The notes beneath the pieces were generated by a model, which did no database searches, had not been told where the DNA came from, and saw nothing but the letters and a program-made list of their open reading frames with translations. Position numbers and translations under genes: made by a program. DNA of 14,802 nt from Nitrospirae bacterium RIFCSPLOW2_12_42_9 (GTDB lineage: Bacteria; Nitrospirota; 9FT-COMBO-42-15; HDB-SIOI813). Numbering within the stretch: the stretch's first letter is position 1; each line of letters begins with the position of its first letter. The stretch lies in contig MHER01000165.1 of NCBI GenBank assembly GCA_001805205.1, forward strand, positions 1-14,802, written 5' to 3'. Of this stretch, positions 7,678 through 14,802 are shown piece by piece.

Positions 7678-9246
7678 CTATGGAGCTGTTTTGGAGAGAT
7701 AAAACACACTGTTCTTTCTGTTCTCTTCTGTACTTGTATCACCGACTGCCCCCCCTGTAACATATATGTTAGAAGTGTTATTATCGGCAGCAACAGAGTG
7801 ATGGAAAAGGGCATTCGGTAAAGGGGAATAACTTGATGGTGGCCCTAACTCACCGTTATCGTTGATAAAATAATGCTTGATGTCCGGATAAAAAGTATAA
7901 CCGCTCGTGTCATCACCATTTCTCCCTCCTAAGACAAATAGATATCTGCCTGCAATCACAGAGGCATGGTCTATTAATGGTTTTATAAGATTATTTGATG
8001 AAGGTTTCCATTCCTCCAGAATACCATCGGGGGCTATCTTAGCATAATATATCTCTCTATGGAAGACCTGTGTCCCTCCGATACTGCCGCTATTTCCGCC
8101 TATTACATAAAGATAACTCTCTCCATTAATAGTGGTTACCACTGATGCATGTTTACTAAGGTCATATGGAAGGTCTGAGTTTGGATTATGTATCCACTTC
8201 ATGATTGTGCCATCACTCATAATTGGGCCTGTCAGTACAGTGGCTACATTCTTCTTTAGCTCAACATTCCATCCACCCATTATATATATGTATCCATTGT
8301 GGGCAACTGCAGATTGAGCAAAAAGGCCGGCCTTATTTTGTAATTCACTGGGTAACTCAGGCAATGAAATAGGTGTGGTTTCCTTCCATGATCCGATACT
8401 GCCATCAGGGTTTATACTTGTATAATATACCTTTTCATTTAAGATAGTCTGGAATTTTAATGGATCCGGAAAAGGCGGATCTTTATACTGTGGCTGCTCT
8501 ATGCCGCCAATTATATACATGTAGTTATTATAGGTCAGTAGTGAATGCCCCCTGAGATACCTGGGCATGGGTGTAGCAGGACTAAAAGCGCCTAAAGATC
8601 CATCTGCATTAATGGGGGCATAATAGACATTTTTTGTAAATCCGCAATTCTGGTGATTACCATCACAACTCGAATTACCACCTGCCACATATAAGTAACC
8701 GTTCCATATGGTCGAGGCGTGGTCCCACATAGGTGTTGGCAGATTAACACCTGCATTGACCCACATCCGCTCCATGTTTGGTGGTGCCATAACTACTACT
8801 GTAATTGTATCACTTATCACTGAGCCATCAGGCAGAGTTAATGTCGCAGTAACGATAGTCTCTCCAGGTGATATGCCCGTAATCTCTCCAGTACTATTAT
8901 TCACATTTACCACATTTTTATCATTTGATGTCCAGTTGACCTTGATATTTTCATAAGCCTTCCCTGTCATATCATAGGCATTCACAGAAAGCCGGTCACT
9001 CGTATTAAGGTCAATTGCCATAGTCTTCTTAGAATCAGTGGAAGGTTTTCCGGTCCATTCATTTGATAGATTGGAAGATAATATCCGGATGGTTGCTATG
9101 TCCTCCTTTTTCAGCCCATAATCAGTAAAGAGGTCATAAGTACCCATCTTCTTTCCTGAATCACTCCCGTTTCCTGAATCACTCCCGCATCCGGTAATGG
9201 TTATTAGAAGAATTATTATCCAAAGAACATTTTTGGGTATCTTCAT
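7678..9246 (-). CDS. Kelch-repeat beta-propeller lipoprotein with Big2-like domain
   Basis: A 522-residue predicted lipoprotein. Residues 1-20 are a type II signal peptide ending ITGC (Cys20), followed by a low-complexity linker GSDSGNGSDSGKK. Residues about 55-150 look like a bacterial Ig-like (Big2) domain: WTSNDKNVVNVNNSTGEITGISPGETIVTATL is its classic signature. From about 160 to the end come six Kelch blades, each with a hydrophobic strand ending GG (NGYLYVAGG, NNYMYIIGG, NGYIYIMGG, ESYLYVIGG, GRYLFVLGG, SNIYVTGG) and a following YYAPINADGSLG-like strand: a six-bladed propeller on the cell surface or in the periplasm. The molecular role is unknown; such propellers usually bind proteins or glycans. 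The start ATG overlaps the tsaD stop by 4 bp (ATGA) without a good ribosome site, so translation is probably coupled. The family assignment is firm, the function open. Confidence 0.85.
   Translation of the reverse strand: MKIPKNVLWIIILLITITGCGSDSGNGSDSGKKMGTYDLFTDYGLKKEDIATIRILSSNLSNEWTGKPSTDSKKTMAIDLNTSDRLSVNAYDMTGKAYENIKVNWTSNDKNVVNVNNSTGEITGISPGETIVTATLTLPDGSVISDTITVVVMAPPNMERMWVNAGVNLPTPMWDHASTIWNGYLYVAGGNSSCDGNHQNCGFTKNVYYAPINADGSLGAFSPATPMPRYLRGHSLLTYNNYMYIIGGIEQPQYKDPPFPDPLKFQTILNEKVYYTSINPDGSIGSWKETTPISLPELPSELQNKAGLFAQSAVAHNGYIYIMGGWNVELKKNVATVLTGPIMSDGTIMKWIHNPNSDLPYDLSKHASVVTTINGESYLYVIGGNSGSIGGTQVFHREIYYAKIAPDGILEEWKPSSNNLIKPLIDHASVIAGRYLFVLGGRNGDDTSGYTFYPDIKHYFINDNGELGPPSSYSPLPNALFHHSVAADNNTSNIYVTGGAVGDTSTEENRKNSVFYLSKTAP
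9152..9187 (-). repeat. perfect 18-bp tandem duplication in the Kelch lipoprotein gene
   Basis: Two identical 18-bp units (9152-9169 and 9170-9187) lie head to tail. They encode the GSDSGN/GSDSGK linker right after the lipidated cysteine. The unit length is a multiple of three, so copy-number change would alter linker length without breaking the frame. Confidence 0.85.
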
Positions 9247-10271
9247 ATGCGTGCCTGCGGATTAAGTCTCAAGTCAGAATATATTCCTTTTTTATAATCC
9301 CTGTATCCAACCCATGCAATCATAGCGGCGTTATCTGTACAATACTCATGCCCTGGTATATATACATTAATTCCATATTTTCGGGCCTTTTTCTTCATTT
9401 CCTCCCTGAGTAAATTATTACAGGCCACACCACCTGATATAACAATCCTCTTAATTTCCTTTTCAATGGCTGCCTTTATAGTCTTTGATACAAGGACATC
9501 AACCACCGATTGCTGAAAACTTGCTGCAATATCAGCCTTGAAATCATCTTTACCCTTAAGAACATCCGGAATATCATCAACATGAGTAAAAGGATAAAGA
9601 TCTCTTATGTGATTCAGCACTGCAGTTTTTGTGCCACTGAAACTAAAATCAAAATTTTTCTTCTTAATAAGTCCCCTTGGAAAGTCTATTGCTTCTGAAT
9701 TTCCTGTTCTTGCACACCTTTCTATGGCAGGCCCTCCAGGATAACCAAGTCCTAATATTTTGGCGACCTTATCAAATGCCTCTCCGGCTGCATCATCCAG
9801 TGTAGACCCTAAAGGTCTATATTTTCCAATATCTTCAACAAGATAAAGATTTGTATGTCCGCCTGAGACAACCAATCCAATAAAAGGTTTCTGAACCCTC
9901 CTTTCAAGAAAGACAGCCCATAAATGGCCATCAAGGTGATTAACGCTTATAAGGGGAATATTTAAAGCATATGAGAGTGACTTTGCAAAGGAAACGCCTA
10001 CAAGGAGAGCACCAATAAGTCCTGGACCTGTTGTCACTGCAATAGCATCAAGATCGCTCAATCCAATGCCTGCCTTTCCCATGGCTTCCTCAGTAATAGG
10101 ATATATTACCTCTATATGTCTCCTGCAGGCCAGTTCAGGGACTACCCCGCCATATCTTCTGTGGACATCCCATTGATATCCCACAATACTTGATAATACT
10201 GTACGACCATCTTTTAATACTGCAGCAGCGGTCTCATCACAGGATGTCTCTATGCCAAGGATATAACTCAT
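9243..10271 (-). CDS. tsaD: tRNA N6-adenosine threonylcarbamoyltransferase
   Basis: A 342-residue TsaD/Kae1/Gcp protein of normal length. It transfers threonylcarbamoyl from threonylcarbamoyl-AMP to A37 of ANN-decoding tRNAs (t6A), with TsaB and TsaE, in the cytoplasm. Visible: GIETSCDET (6-14), metal ligands H112 and H116 in NHLDGHLWA with D313 in CTDNAAMIA, SGGHTN (136-141), GSTLDDAAGEAFDKVAKILGLGYPGGP (155-181), FDFSFSGTKTA (207-217) and ISGGVACN (278-285). The ATG at 10271 is the only sensible start: an in-frame TGA lies nine codons upstream. There is no clear ribosome site; a three-codon reading frame (ATG AAC TAA) ends in TAATG over the start codon, which would suit reinitiation. The gene follows the deacetylase by 30 bp and overlaps the Kelch gene by 4 bp. 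Confidence 0.96.
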   Translation of the reverse strand: MSYILGIETSCDETAAAVLKDGRTVLSSIVGYQWDVHRRYGGVVPELACRRHIEVIYPITEEAMGKAGIGLSDLDAIAVTTGPGLIGALLVGVSFAKSLSYALNIPLISVNHLDGHLWAVFLERRVQKPFIGLVVSGGHTNLYLVEDIGKYRPLGSTLDDAAGEAFDKVAKILGLGYPGGPAIERCARTGNSEAIDFPRGLIKKKNFDFSFSGTKTAVLNHIRDLYPFTHVDDIPDVLKGKDDFKADIAASFQQSVVDVLVSKTIKAAIEKEIKRIVISGGVACNNLLREEMKKKARKYGINVYIPGHEYCTDNAAMIAWVGYRDYKKGIYSDLRLNPQARI

Positions 10272-10301
10272 TAGTTCATACTGAAAAGCGTCAACTCATT
10301 A

Positions 10302-11150
10302 TTAATCCAGTATCTCTGACACACTTACTATATCGATCCCCTCTTTCTCAAAATCAGACATCTTTTCCCTGAGTGCTGCTATAGTCTGTTTCCTCGGATG
10401 ACCTATAACTGTAGCCTCACCATGCTTCTTTGCTATTTTGATTGCCTTATCTATCTGCCCCTTAATATACTCTATATCAGGGGAATTATCCAGAAAGACA
10501 TCACGGGTCTCACTCTTAATACCCAGATCCTTTGCTATTTCATAGGCAACAGAATCCGGGGATGTCCTGCTGTCAAGAAAAAAGAGGCCCTTTCTTTGAA
10601 TCTCCTGAAGCAGGATATTCATTGCTGTCCTGTCCTCGGTCAGGAGGGAACCCATATGATTATTTATACCTGTAATATGAGGCACTGCCTCAATATCCAA
10701 TCTTAATTGCCTGAGCATTTCATCTTCCGACATATTCTGCAATATAACTCCATTTCCCGGATTTTTCTCCTGACTTTTCGGCTCCATAGGGAGGTGTAAT
10801 ATTATCTCATAATTAAGACGGTTTGCTTCTTCAGCTATTCTGGATGAGAATTTCTCGTGAGGAAGTATAGAAAATGTAAGAGGTATACCGAGATCTAAAA
10901 ATTTCCTGAATACCTTTCTATCATTTCCTATGTCATCAATAATGATCGCTACCCTCGCTGAATGCGAGGAAGTCTCAGGAGTAGTATCTTTCACCGGATG
11001 CTCATCCTGAAGCGCGACCCCGCTGTCTTCCGAATCAGGCAAATCAGGGGAGATCCCCGGTTGTTTATATTCTTTTAATTTAATAAGCAGAAGTGCAATG
11101 GTAAGGAAGAAAAGAACTGGTATCAATATCCAGAGGAAGAGTTTTTTCAG
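10302..11150 (-). CDS. divergent polysaccharide deacetylase, YibQ/DUF610 family
   Basis: A membrane-anchored protein, 282 residues from the chosen start, with an N-terminal hydrophobic segment (KKLFLWILIPVLFFLTIALLLI), a polar linker to about residue 65 and a divergent deacetylase (NodB-like barrel) domain: VAIIIDDIGND (D72-D73), LTFSILPH, EIILHLPMEP (H119), INNHMGS (H165), FFLDSRTSPDS and ATVIGHPR (H251). The Asp/His pattern of this family suggests a metal-dependent hydrolase acting on an envelope glycan; the substrate is unknown. Start: CTG at 11150-11148 directly follows the clpC stop, has GAGG 5 nt upstream and gives MKKLFLWI. The more conventional TTG at 11126 would cut into the hydrophobic segment (274 residues) and lacks a clear ribosome site. 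No ATG is available before the clpC stop. The family is confident, the start moderate. Confidence 0.85.
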   Translation of the reverse strand: MKKLFLWILIPVLFFLTIALLLIKLKEYKQPGISPDLPDSEDSGVALQDEHPVKDTTPETSSHSARVAIIIDDIGNDRKVFRKFLDLGIPLTFSILPHEKFSSRIAEEANRLNYEIILHLPMEPKSQEKNPGNGVILQNMSEDEMLRQLRLDIEAVPHITGINNHMGSLLTEDRTAMNILLQEIQRKGLFFLDSRTSPDSVAYEIAKDLGIKSETRDVFLDNSPDIEYIKGQIDKAIKIAKKHGEATVIGHPRKQTIAALREKMSDFEKEGIDIVSVSEILD

Positions 11151-13580
11151 TTAAACCTCAGCCATAACCTCTTCTTCTATAAACTCCGGCTTGCCATCCC
11201 TGAGTACAATCTTAATCCTCTTGGATTCCTTGAATCTACCCTTTATTATCTCCTCAGAAAGCGGATCCTCAATAGACCTCTGGATTGCCCGCCTCATTGG
11301 CCGTGCACCGTATGATGGCTGAAAACCTTCTGTTATTAACCACTCTTTTACCTCATCTGTAATTTCAAGGTGCATATTACCAATTGCGAGACGTTCATTT
11401 ACCTCAGATATCAATATCTCAATTATCTTTCCAAGATGCTCTTTATTAAGCGGGTGGAATATGATAACCTCGTCAACACGGTTCAGAAACTCCGGGTTAA
11501 ATACTTCCTTCAGTTGAGAAATTATCGACCCCTTCATCTTAATATACTGATTCTCTTCAGATGCCTTCTGGAAGCCAAGGGTAGAACCTTTCTCTATAAC
11601 CCTTGCACCAATATTGGAAGTCATTATTATGATAGTATTCCTGAAATCAACCCTTCTTCCAAAACTGTCTGTCAGACAGCCATCTTCGAATATCTGTAAC
11701 AATACGTTGAACATATCATGGTGTGCCTTCTCTATCTCATCAAAGAGAATAACTGAGTATGGACGCCTCCTGACCTTCTCCGTAAGCTGACCGCCTTCTT
11801 CATATCCAACATATCCGGGAGGTGCCCCCATCAGCCTTGAAGAGCTGAACCTCTCCATGTATTCGGACATATCTATCTTTATGAGTGCATCTTCATTATC
11901 AAAGAGGTATTCTGCAAGTGCCTTTGCAAGTTCTGTCTTCCCAACACCTGTAGGGCCAAGGAATATAAACGAGCCAATCGGACGTGTTATCCCTTTCAAT
12001 CCGGCCCTTGAACGCCTTATTGCCTTTGCAATAACAGATATAGCCTCGTCCTGCCCAACCACACGTTTATGAAGTTCCTGCTCTATATTAAGTAATCTCT
12101 GTGTCTCCCCTTCTTCAAGTTTCACCAGGGGGATGCCGGTCATCTTTGATACTATATGGGCAACCTCTTCTTTACCGACAACAGGCTTTGTCTTGTCCAT
12201 CTGACTTCTCCAGTCCCGCTTCGCTTCATCAATAATATCCCTCAACCTCTCTTCTTCTTCCCTGAACTTGGCAACCGCCTCATACCTCTGCAGCCTGTTT
12301 ACTACATCTTTCTCACGCATTACATTCTTCAACTCCTGCTCTACTGCGCGTATCTTATCAGGAACGAAATGTGAAACCAGTTTTGCCCGTGACCCTGCCT
12401 CATCAATTACGTCAATTGCCTTGTCAGGAAGGTACCTGTCAGTTATATACCTGTCAGAAAGCCTTACTGATTCTTCTATTGCCTCATCTGTTATAAAGAT
12501 ATTATGGTGCTCTTCATACTTTCTGCGGAGACCCTTCATAATCTCTACTGTCTCTTCAATGCTTGTTGGATTAACATAGATGGGTTGGAACCTCCTCTTT
12601 AATGCACCATCTTTTTCAATATACTTCCTGTATTCATCAAGGGTTGTTGCGCCTATACACTGAATCTCACCGCGTGCAAATGCAGGCTTGAGCATATTGG
12701 ATGCATCTATTGACCCCTCTGCAGCACCTGCTCCTACAAGTGTATGAAGCTCATCAATAAAAATAATTATATTACCGGCAGTTGTAATCTCCTTCATTAT
12801 TACTTTAAGCCTCTCTTCAAACTGCCCCCTGTATTTTGTACCTGCAACAAGGGCGCCAAGATCAAGGGCTATAACCCTTTTGTTTAAGAGGTTGTCAGGG
12901 ACTTCAAGATTTACTATCTTTTGTGCCAGTCCCTCTACAATAGCAGTCTTCCCAACACCTGCCTCCCCGATAAGGACAGGATTATTCTTGGTCCTCCTGG
13001 TAAGGATCTGCAGCACCCGTTCAATCTCATCATCACGTCCGATTACCGGATCGAGCTGGCCTTCAACTGCAAGTACAGTTAGATCTCTCCCGAACTCATC
13101 GATCGCAGGGGTATTGCTCTTTTTCTCCCGTTCTTTGGTTTGGACCCTTTTAAGAAAACTTAATGTAAGTTGTCTTGCAGTCAGGAGATTAGCACCGAGA
13201 CTTCTCAATATCTTACCGCCAATCCCTTCTTCCTCTCTGATAAGCCCTAAAAGAAGATGTTCACTGCTAACAAAATTATGTCCAAGTAGTTTTGCCTCTT
13301 CTATGGCGTATTCTATAACCCTTTTAACTCGTGGAGTAAATGGTATTTCTCCATAGGTCATGGTCACACCGCCTGAAGGCAGATTCCTCTCAACCTCCAT
13401 GCGGATCTGTTCTGGAGAAAGCCCCATCTTTTTTAACACTATTAATGGGGCACCATCCCCATCCCTTAATATTGCAAGGAGGAGATGTTCTGTTCCGAGA
13501 TAATCATTCTGATGCTTTTCTGCCTCTTCTCTTGCCAGAATAATGATTTTTCTTCCCCGGTCAGTGAATCGTTCAAACAT
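11151..13580 (-). CDS. clpC: AAA+ unfoldase of the ClpCP protease
   Basis: A full-length 809-residue Hsp100/ClpC. Domains: N-terminal double Clp repeat (3-145: [12 protein letters not shown] and [12 protein letters not shown]), first AAA+ module with Walker A GEAGVGKT (205-212) and Walker B IIFIDE (272-277), a short coiled-coil M domain with a UVR-like stretch ([19 protein letters not shown], 432-450) typical of ClpC rather than ClpA or ClpB, second AAA+ module with Walker A GPTGVGKT (542-549) and Walker B ILFDE (611-615), sensor TSNIGAR (654-660), and the ClpP-docking loop LGF (668-670), so it should work with ClpP. It unfolds substrates for degradation in the cytoplasm. The start has AAGGGGGT just upstream and a strong promoter 40-70 bp away. 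No McsA/McsB/CtsR genes adjoin it, unlike Firmicute clpC operons. It heads the five-gene run. Confidence 0.96.
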   Translation of the reverse strand: MFERFTDRGRKIIILAREEAEKHQNDYLGTEHLLLAILRDGDGAPLIVLKKMGLSPEQIRMEVERNLPSGGVTMTYGEIPFTPRVKRVIEYAIEEAKLLGHNFVSSEHLLLGLIREEEGIGGKILRSLGANLLTARQLTLSFLKRVQTKEREKKSNTPAIDEFGRDLTVLAVEGQLDPVIGRDDEIERVLQILTRRTKNNPVLIGEAGVGKTAIVEGLAQKIVNLEVPDNLLNKRVIALDLGALVAGTKYRGQFEERLKVIMKEITTAGNIIIFIDELHTLVGAGAAEGSIDASNMLKPAFARGEIQCIGATTLDEYRKYIEKDGALKRRFQPIYVNPTSIEETVEIMKGLRRKYEEHHNIFITDEAIEESVRLSDRYITDRYLPDKAIDVIDEAGSRAKLVSHFVPDKIRAVEQELKNVMREKDVVNRLQRYEAVAKFREEEERLRDIIDEAKRDWRSQMDKTKPVVGKEEVAHIVSKMTGIPLVKLEEGETQRLLNIEQELHKRVVGQDEAISVIAKAIRRSRAGLKGITRPIGSFIFLGPTGVGKTELAKALAEYLFDNEDALIKIDMSEYMERFSSSRLMGAPPGYVGYEEGGQLTEKVRRRPYSVILFDEIEKAHHDMFNVLLQIFEDGCLTDSFGRRVDFRNTIIIMTSNIGARVIEKGSTLGFQKASEENQYIKMKGSIISQLKEVFNPEFLNRVDEVIIFHPLNKEHLGKIIEILISEVNERLAIGNMHLEITDEVKEWLITEGFQPSYGARPMRRAIQRSIEDPLSEEIIKGRFKESKRIKIVLRDGKPEFIEEEVMAEV

Positions 13581-13621
13581 TTGACCCCCTTTTGTTAGAT
13601 ATATTTACTGAACTTGCCTTT

Positions 13622-13651
13622 ATTTTATCGTAGTTTAAATCTATATGTCAA
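13622..13651 (-). promoter_or_regulatory. sigma70-type promoter of the clpC operon
   Basis: On the minus strand TTGACA (13651-13646), an 18-bp spacer and TAAAAT (13627-13622, five of six) form a near-consensus promoter. Transcription would begin near 13615, giving a leader of about 35 nt before the clpC ATG at 13580. I see no sigma32-type or CIRCE-like element, so housekeeping expression is the simplest reading. Confidence 0.72.
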
Positions 13652-13657
13652 GCTACC

Positions 13658-13672
13658 TTGAAAAATGTTCAA
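13658..13672. promoter_or_regulatory. short inverted repeat upstream of the clpC -35 box
   Basis: TTGAA (13658-13662) and TTCAA (13668-13672) are perfect 5-bp arms 5 bp apart, just upstream of the clpC promoter. In an AT-rich region this could be chance; it does not match CIRCE or the CtsR direct repeat. Confidence 0.2.
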
Positions 13673-13680
13673 AAGATGGT

Positions 13681-13713
13681 TTGTCAACCTGTTTGTAAGT
13701 AATATGTTGACAA
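13681..13713. promoter_or_regulatory. candidate BirA-type biotin operator
   Basis: TTGTCAACC (13681-13689), 15 bp, then TGTTGACAA (13705-13713): an inverted repeat with eight of nine pairs matching. It resembles the BirA operator consensus TTGTAAACC-N14-16-GGTTTACAA in arm length, arm sequence and spacing. It overlaps the bioB -35 box (13707-13712), where a bound repressor would block RNA polymerase. It precedes a biotin gene, so biotin-dependent repression of bioB is likely. No birA gene is in the window. Confidence 0.62.
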
Positions 13714-13735
13714 TCAAACTTTGTTGTAATACTAT
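13707..13735 (+). promoter_or_regulatory. sigma70-type promoter of bioB
   Basis: Perfect -35 TTGACA (13707-13712), a 17-bp spacer and TACTAT (13730-13735, four of six). Predicted transcription start near 13742, leaving a leader of about 45 nt. The -35 box lies within the candidate BirA operator. Confidence 0.62.
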
Positions 13736-13738
13736 CTC

Positions 13739-13755
13739 TGCTAATTTAATTAGCA
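13739..13755. promoter_or_regulatory. 17-bp palindrome at the predicted bioB transcription start
   Basis: TGCTAATT (13739-13746) and AATTAGCA (13748-13755) are perfect 8-bp inverted arms around one central base. It covers the predicted start of the bioB transcript, so it could be a second operator. The loop is too small for a good RNA hairpin without opening pairs, and there is no T-run, so a terminator is unlikely. Confidence 0.35.
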
Positions 13756-13787
13756 AGATTAGTGCCTGAAAAAATATATCATTATTT

Positions 13788-14771
13788 ATGCAAGAAAAGA
13801 TAGATATTATTGGAGAGAATGCCTTAGCCGGTAAGGGGATTTCACATGATGATGCATTATTTGTCCTCAGGCTTGAAAAAAGATATTTGTCACATCTTCT
13901 TACATGGACTGACAGTATTCGTCAAACTTTTAACGGCAATAAAATTAACCTCTGCTCTGTAGTCAATGCCCGTTCAGGCGGCTGCTCTGAAGATTGTTCT
14001 TTTTGTTCCCAATCAGTTCATTTTAATACAGGCATAGGAACCTATCCCCTACTTCCTGTTGAACAAATTCTAAAAGAGGCTATAAAGGCAAAATCATCCG
14101 GTGCTGCAAAATTTTGCCTCTCTACAAGTGGAAATGGTATTGGGAATATAAGAGAACTTGAAAAAATTTGTGAAGTAATAGAGAAGATAAAAAGGGAAAC
14201 AGATATAAATGTATGTGCAACCCTTGGGGCTTTAACTTACGATGAGATAAAGAACCTCAGGAGGGCCGGTCTAACACGGTTTCATCATAATCTTGAGACA
14301 TCAGAGGCATACTTTCCTAATGTATGTACTACACACACTTATCAGGACAGGATAGATCGTGTTAAGATTGCAAAGGAGTTAGGTCTGTCCACATGCAGTG
14401 GTGGGATATTTGGAGTTGGGGAGACTATTAAAGACCGTGTCGATCTTGCCTTTGAACTGAATGAATTAGATGTTGACTCCATCCCCATTAACTTTCTCAT
14501 GCCGATCCCGGGTACACCTCTGGAAGACGTGCCATCACTTACCCCGGCAGAATCTCTGAAAATAATTGCCATGTTCAGATTAATAATGCCTGAGAAGGAG
14601 ATTCGAGTATGCGGGGGGAGATTAACAGTCCTTCGTGACCTGCACCCTCTGATATTTCATGCTGGTGCAAACGGGATGATGATAGGTAACTATCTGACAA
14701 GGAGTGGAAGGACATCAGATAAAGACATGCAGATGCTTTTTGATTTAGGGCTGGAAATTGCAACTCTATAG
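13788..14771 (+). CDS. bioB: biotin synthase
   Basis: A 327-residue radical SAM enzyme that inserts sulfur into dethiobiotin, the last step of biotin synthesis. Visible: the 4Fe-4S motif C66-x3-C70-x2-C73 in GGCSEDCSFCSQS, further cysteines C110 (AKFCLSTSG), C143 (NVCATLGAL) and C203 (STCSGGIFGVGE), which match the 2Fe-2S (sulfur donor) ligands C97, C128 and C188 of E. coli, and an arginine-bearing IRVCGGR (272-278) matching the region of its arginine ligand. NFLMPIPGTPLED (235-247) and HAGANGMMIGNYLT (291-304) are typical. The set of cluster ligands points to a working classical BioB, closer to the Bacillus/Clostridium style than to the enterobacterial one. The ATG at 13788 lacks a clear ribosome site but gives the usual N-terminus. 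It is divergent from clpC; any further bio genes would lie to the right. Confidence 0.95.
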   Translation: MQEKIDIIGENALAGKGISHDDALFVLRLEKRYLSHLLTWTDSIRQTFNGNKINLCSVVNARSGGCSEDCSFCSQSVHFNTGIGTYPLLPVEQILKEAIKAKSSGAAKFCLSTSGNGIGNIRELEKICEVIEKIKRETDINVCATLGALTYDEIKNLRRAGLTRFHHNLETSEAYFPNVCTTHTYQDRIDRVKIAKELGLSTCSGGIFGVGETIKDRVDLAFELNELDVDSIPINFLMPIPGTPLEDVPSLTPAESLKIIAMFRLIMPEKEIRVCGGRLTVLRDLHPLIFHAGANGMMIGNYLTRSGRTSDKDMQMLFDLGLEIATL

Positions 14772-14778
14772 TGTCAGG

Positions 14779-14802
14779 ATGCGGGCCGCATTAAATGGAA
14801 CT
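14779..14802 (+). CDS. possible start of the next gene, eight codons only
   Basis: ATG at 14779 opens a frame (MRAALNGT) that stays open to the window end, 7 bp after the bioB stop. A second ATG in a different frame lies at 14795. There is no clear ribosome site for either, and too little is visible to name a product; a biotin-pathway gene would be the natural guess from context. Confidence 0.2.

Noticed and set aside
7659..7814. Upstream extension of the transglycosylase ORF to an ATG at 7814
   Set aside because: It would overlap the last Kelch blade by over 130 bp and put 52 residues ahead of an evident signal peptide; the GTG at 7658 has a good ribosome site.
13736..13787. Riboswitch or attenuator in the bioB leader
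   Set aside because: The leader is only about 45 nt, too short for a known riboswitch; the only structure is the 17-bp palindrome.
14780..14791. Small GC palindrome after bioB (ATGCGG-G-CCGCAT, 14779-14791) as a terminator
   Set aside because: There is no T-run after it and only one base in the loop; the sequence ends too soon to judge.
1..14802. tRNA or rRNA genes, CRISPR arrays, IS elements, phage or defence genes
   Set aside because: I looked on both strands and saw no repeat-spacer pattern, transposase, integrase or tRNA-like cloverleaf; nearly all space is taken by recognised genes.

Overview
The window looks like chromosomal DNA from a Gram-negative-type bacterium of moderate, slightly AT-leaning composition. 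It has three lipoprotein or periplasm-directed products, densely packed operons and housekeeping genes, and no sign of phage, plasmid or IS content. The most telling genes are at the left edge: aclB and the start of aclA, the two subunits of ATP-citrate lyase. This enzyme cleaves citrate in the reductive TCA cycle, so an autotroph or facultative autotroph is likely. The Nitrospirota/Nitrospinota type of lineage fits, but the taxon is inferred from gene content and not proven.

Layout. (1) 1-2093, minus strand: aclB-aclA (aclA runs off the window at base 1), driven by a near-consensus sigma70 promoter that contains a short inverted repeat. (2) 2138-4798, minus: a P2A-type (Ca2+-like) cation-transporting ATPase. 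(3) 4799-4930: a short divergent intergenic region. (4) 4931-6960, plus: a small unrecognised lipoprotein gene overlapping nadB (L-aspartate oxidase) by ATGA. (5) 6961-7079: a nested GC-rich palindrome between convergent transcription units. (6) 7080-13580, minus: a tightly packed five-gene run, clpC, a YibQ-type divergent polysaccharide deacetylase, tsaD, a Kelch/Big2 lipoprotein and a small lytic transglycosylase. All junctions are 30 bp or less, and a strong sigma70 promoter precedes clpC. (7) 13581-13787: a divergent regulatory region. (8) 13788-14771, plus: bioB (biotin synthase), whose promoter -35 box is overlapped by a candidate BirA-type operator.

How it fits together: the core is ordinary metabolism (reductive TCA carbon entry, NAD and biotin cofactor synthesis), protein quality control (ClpC), tRNA modification (TsaD) and envelope work (deacetylase, transglycosylase, Kelch lipoprotein). 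I see no convincing undescribed system. The points most worth a second look are the candidate BirA operator, the inverted repeat inside the acl promoter, the nested palindrome at 6981-7055, the unrecognised lipoprotein coupled to nadB, the Kelch lipoprotein/transglycosylase pair, and a probable CTG start directly after the clpC stop codon.
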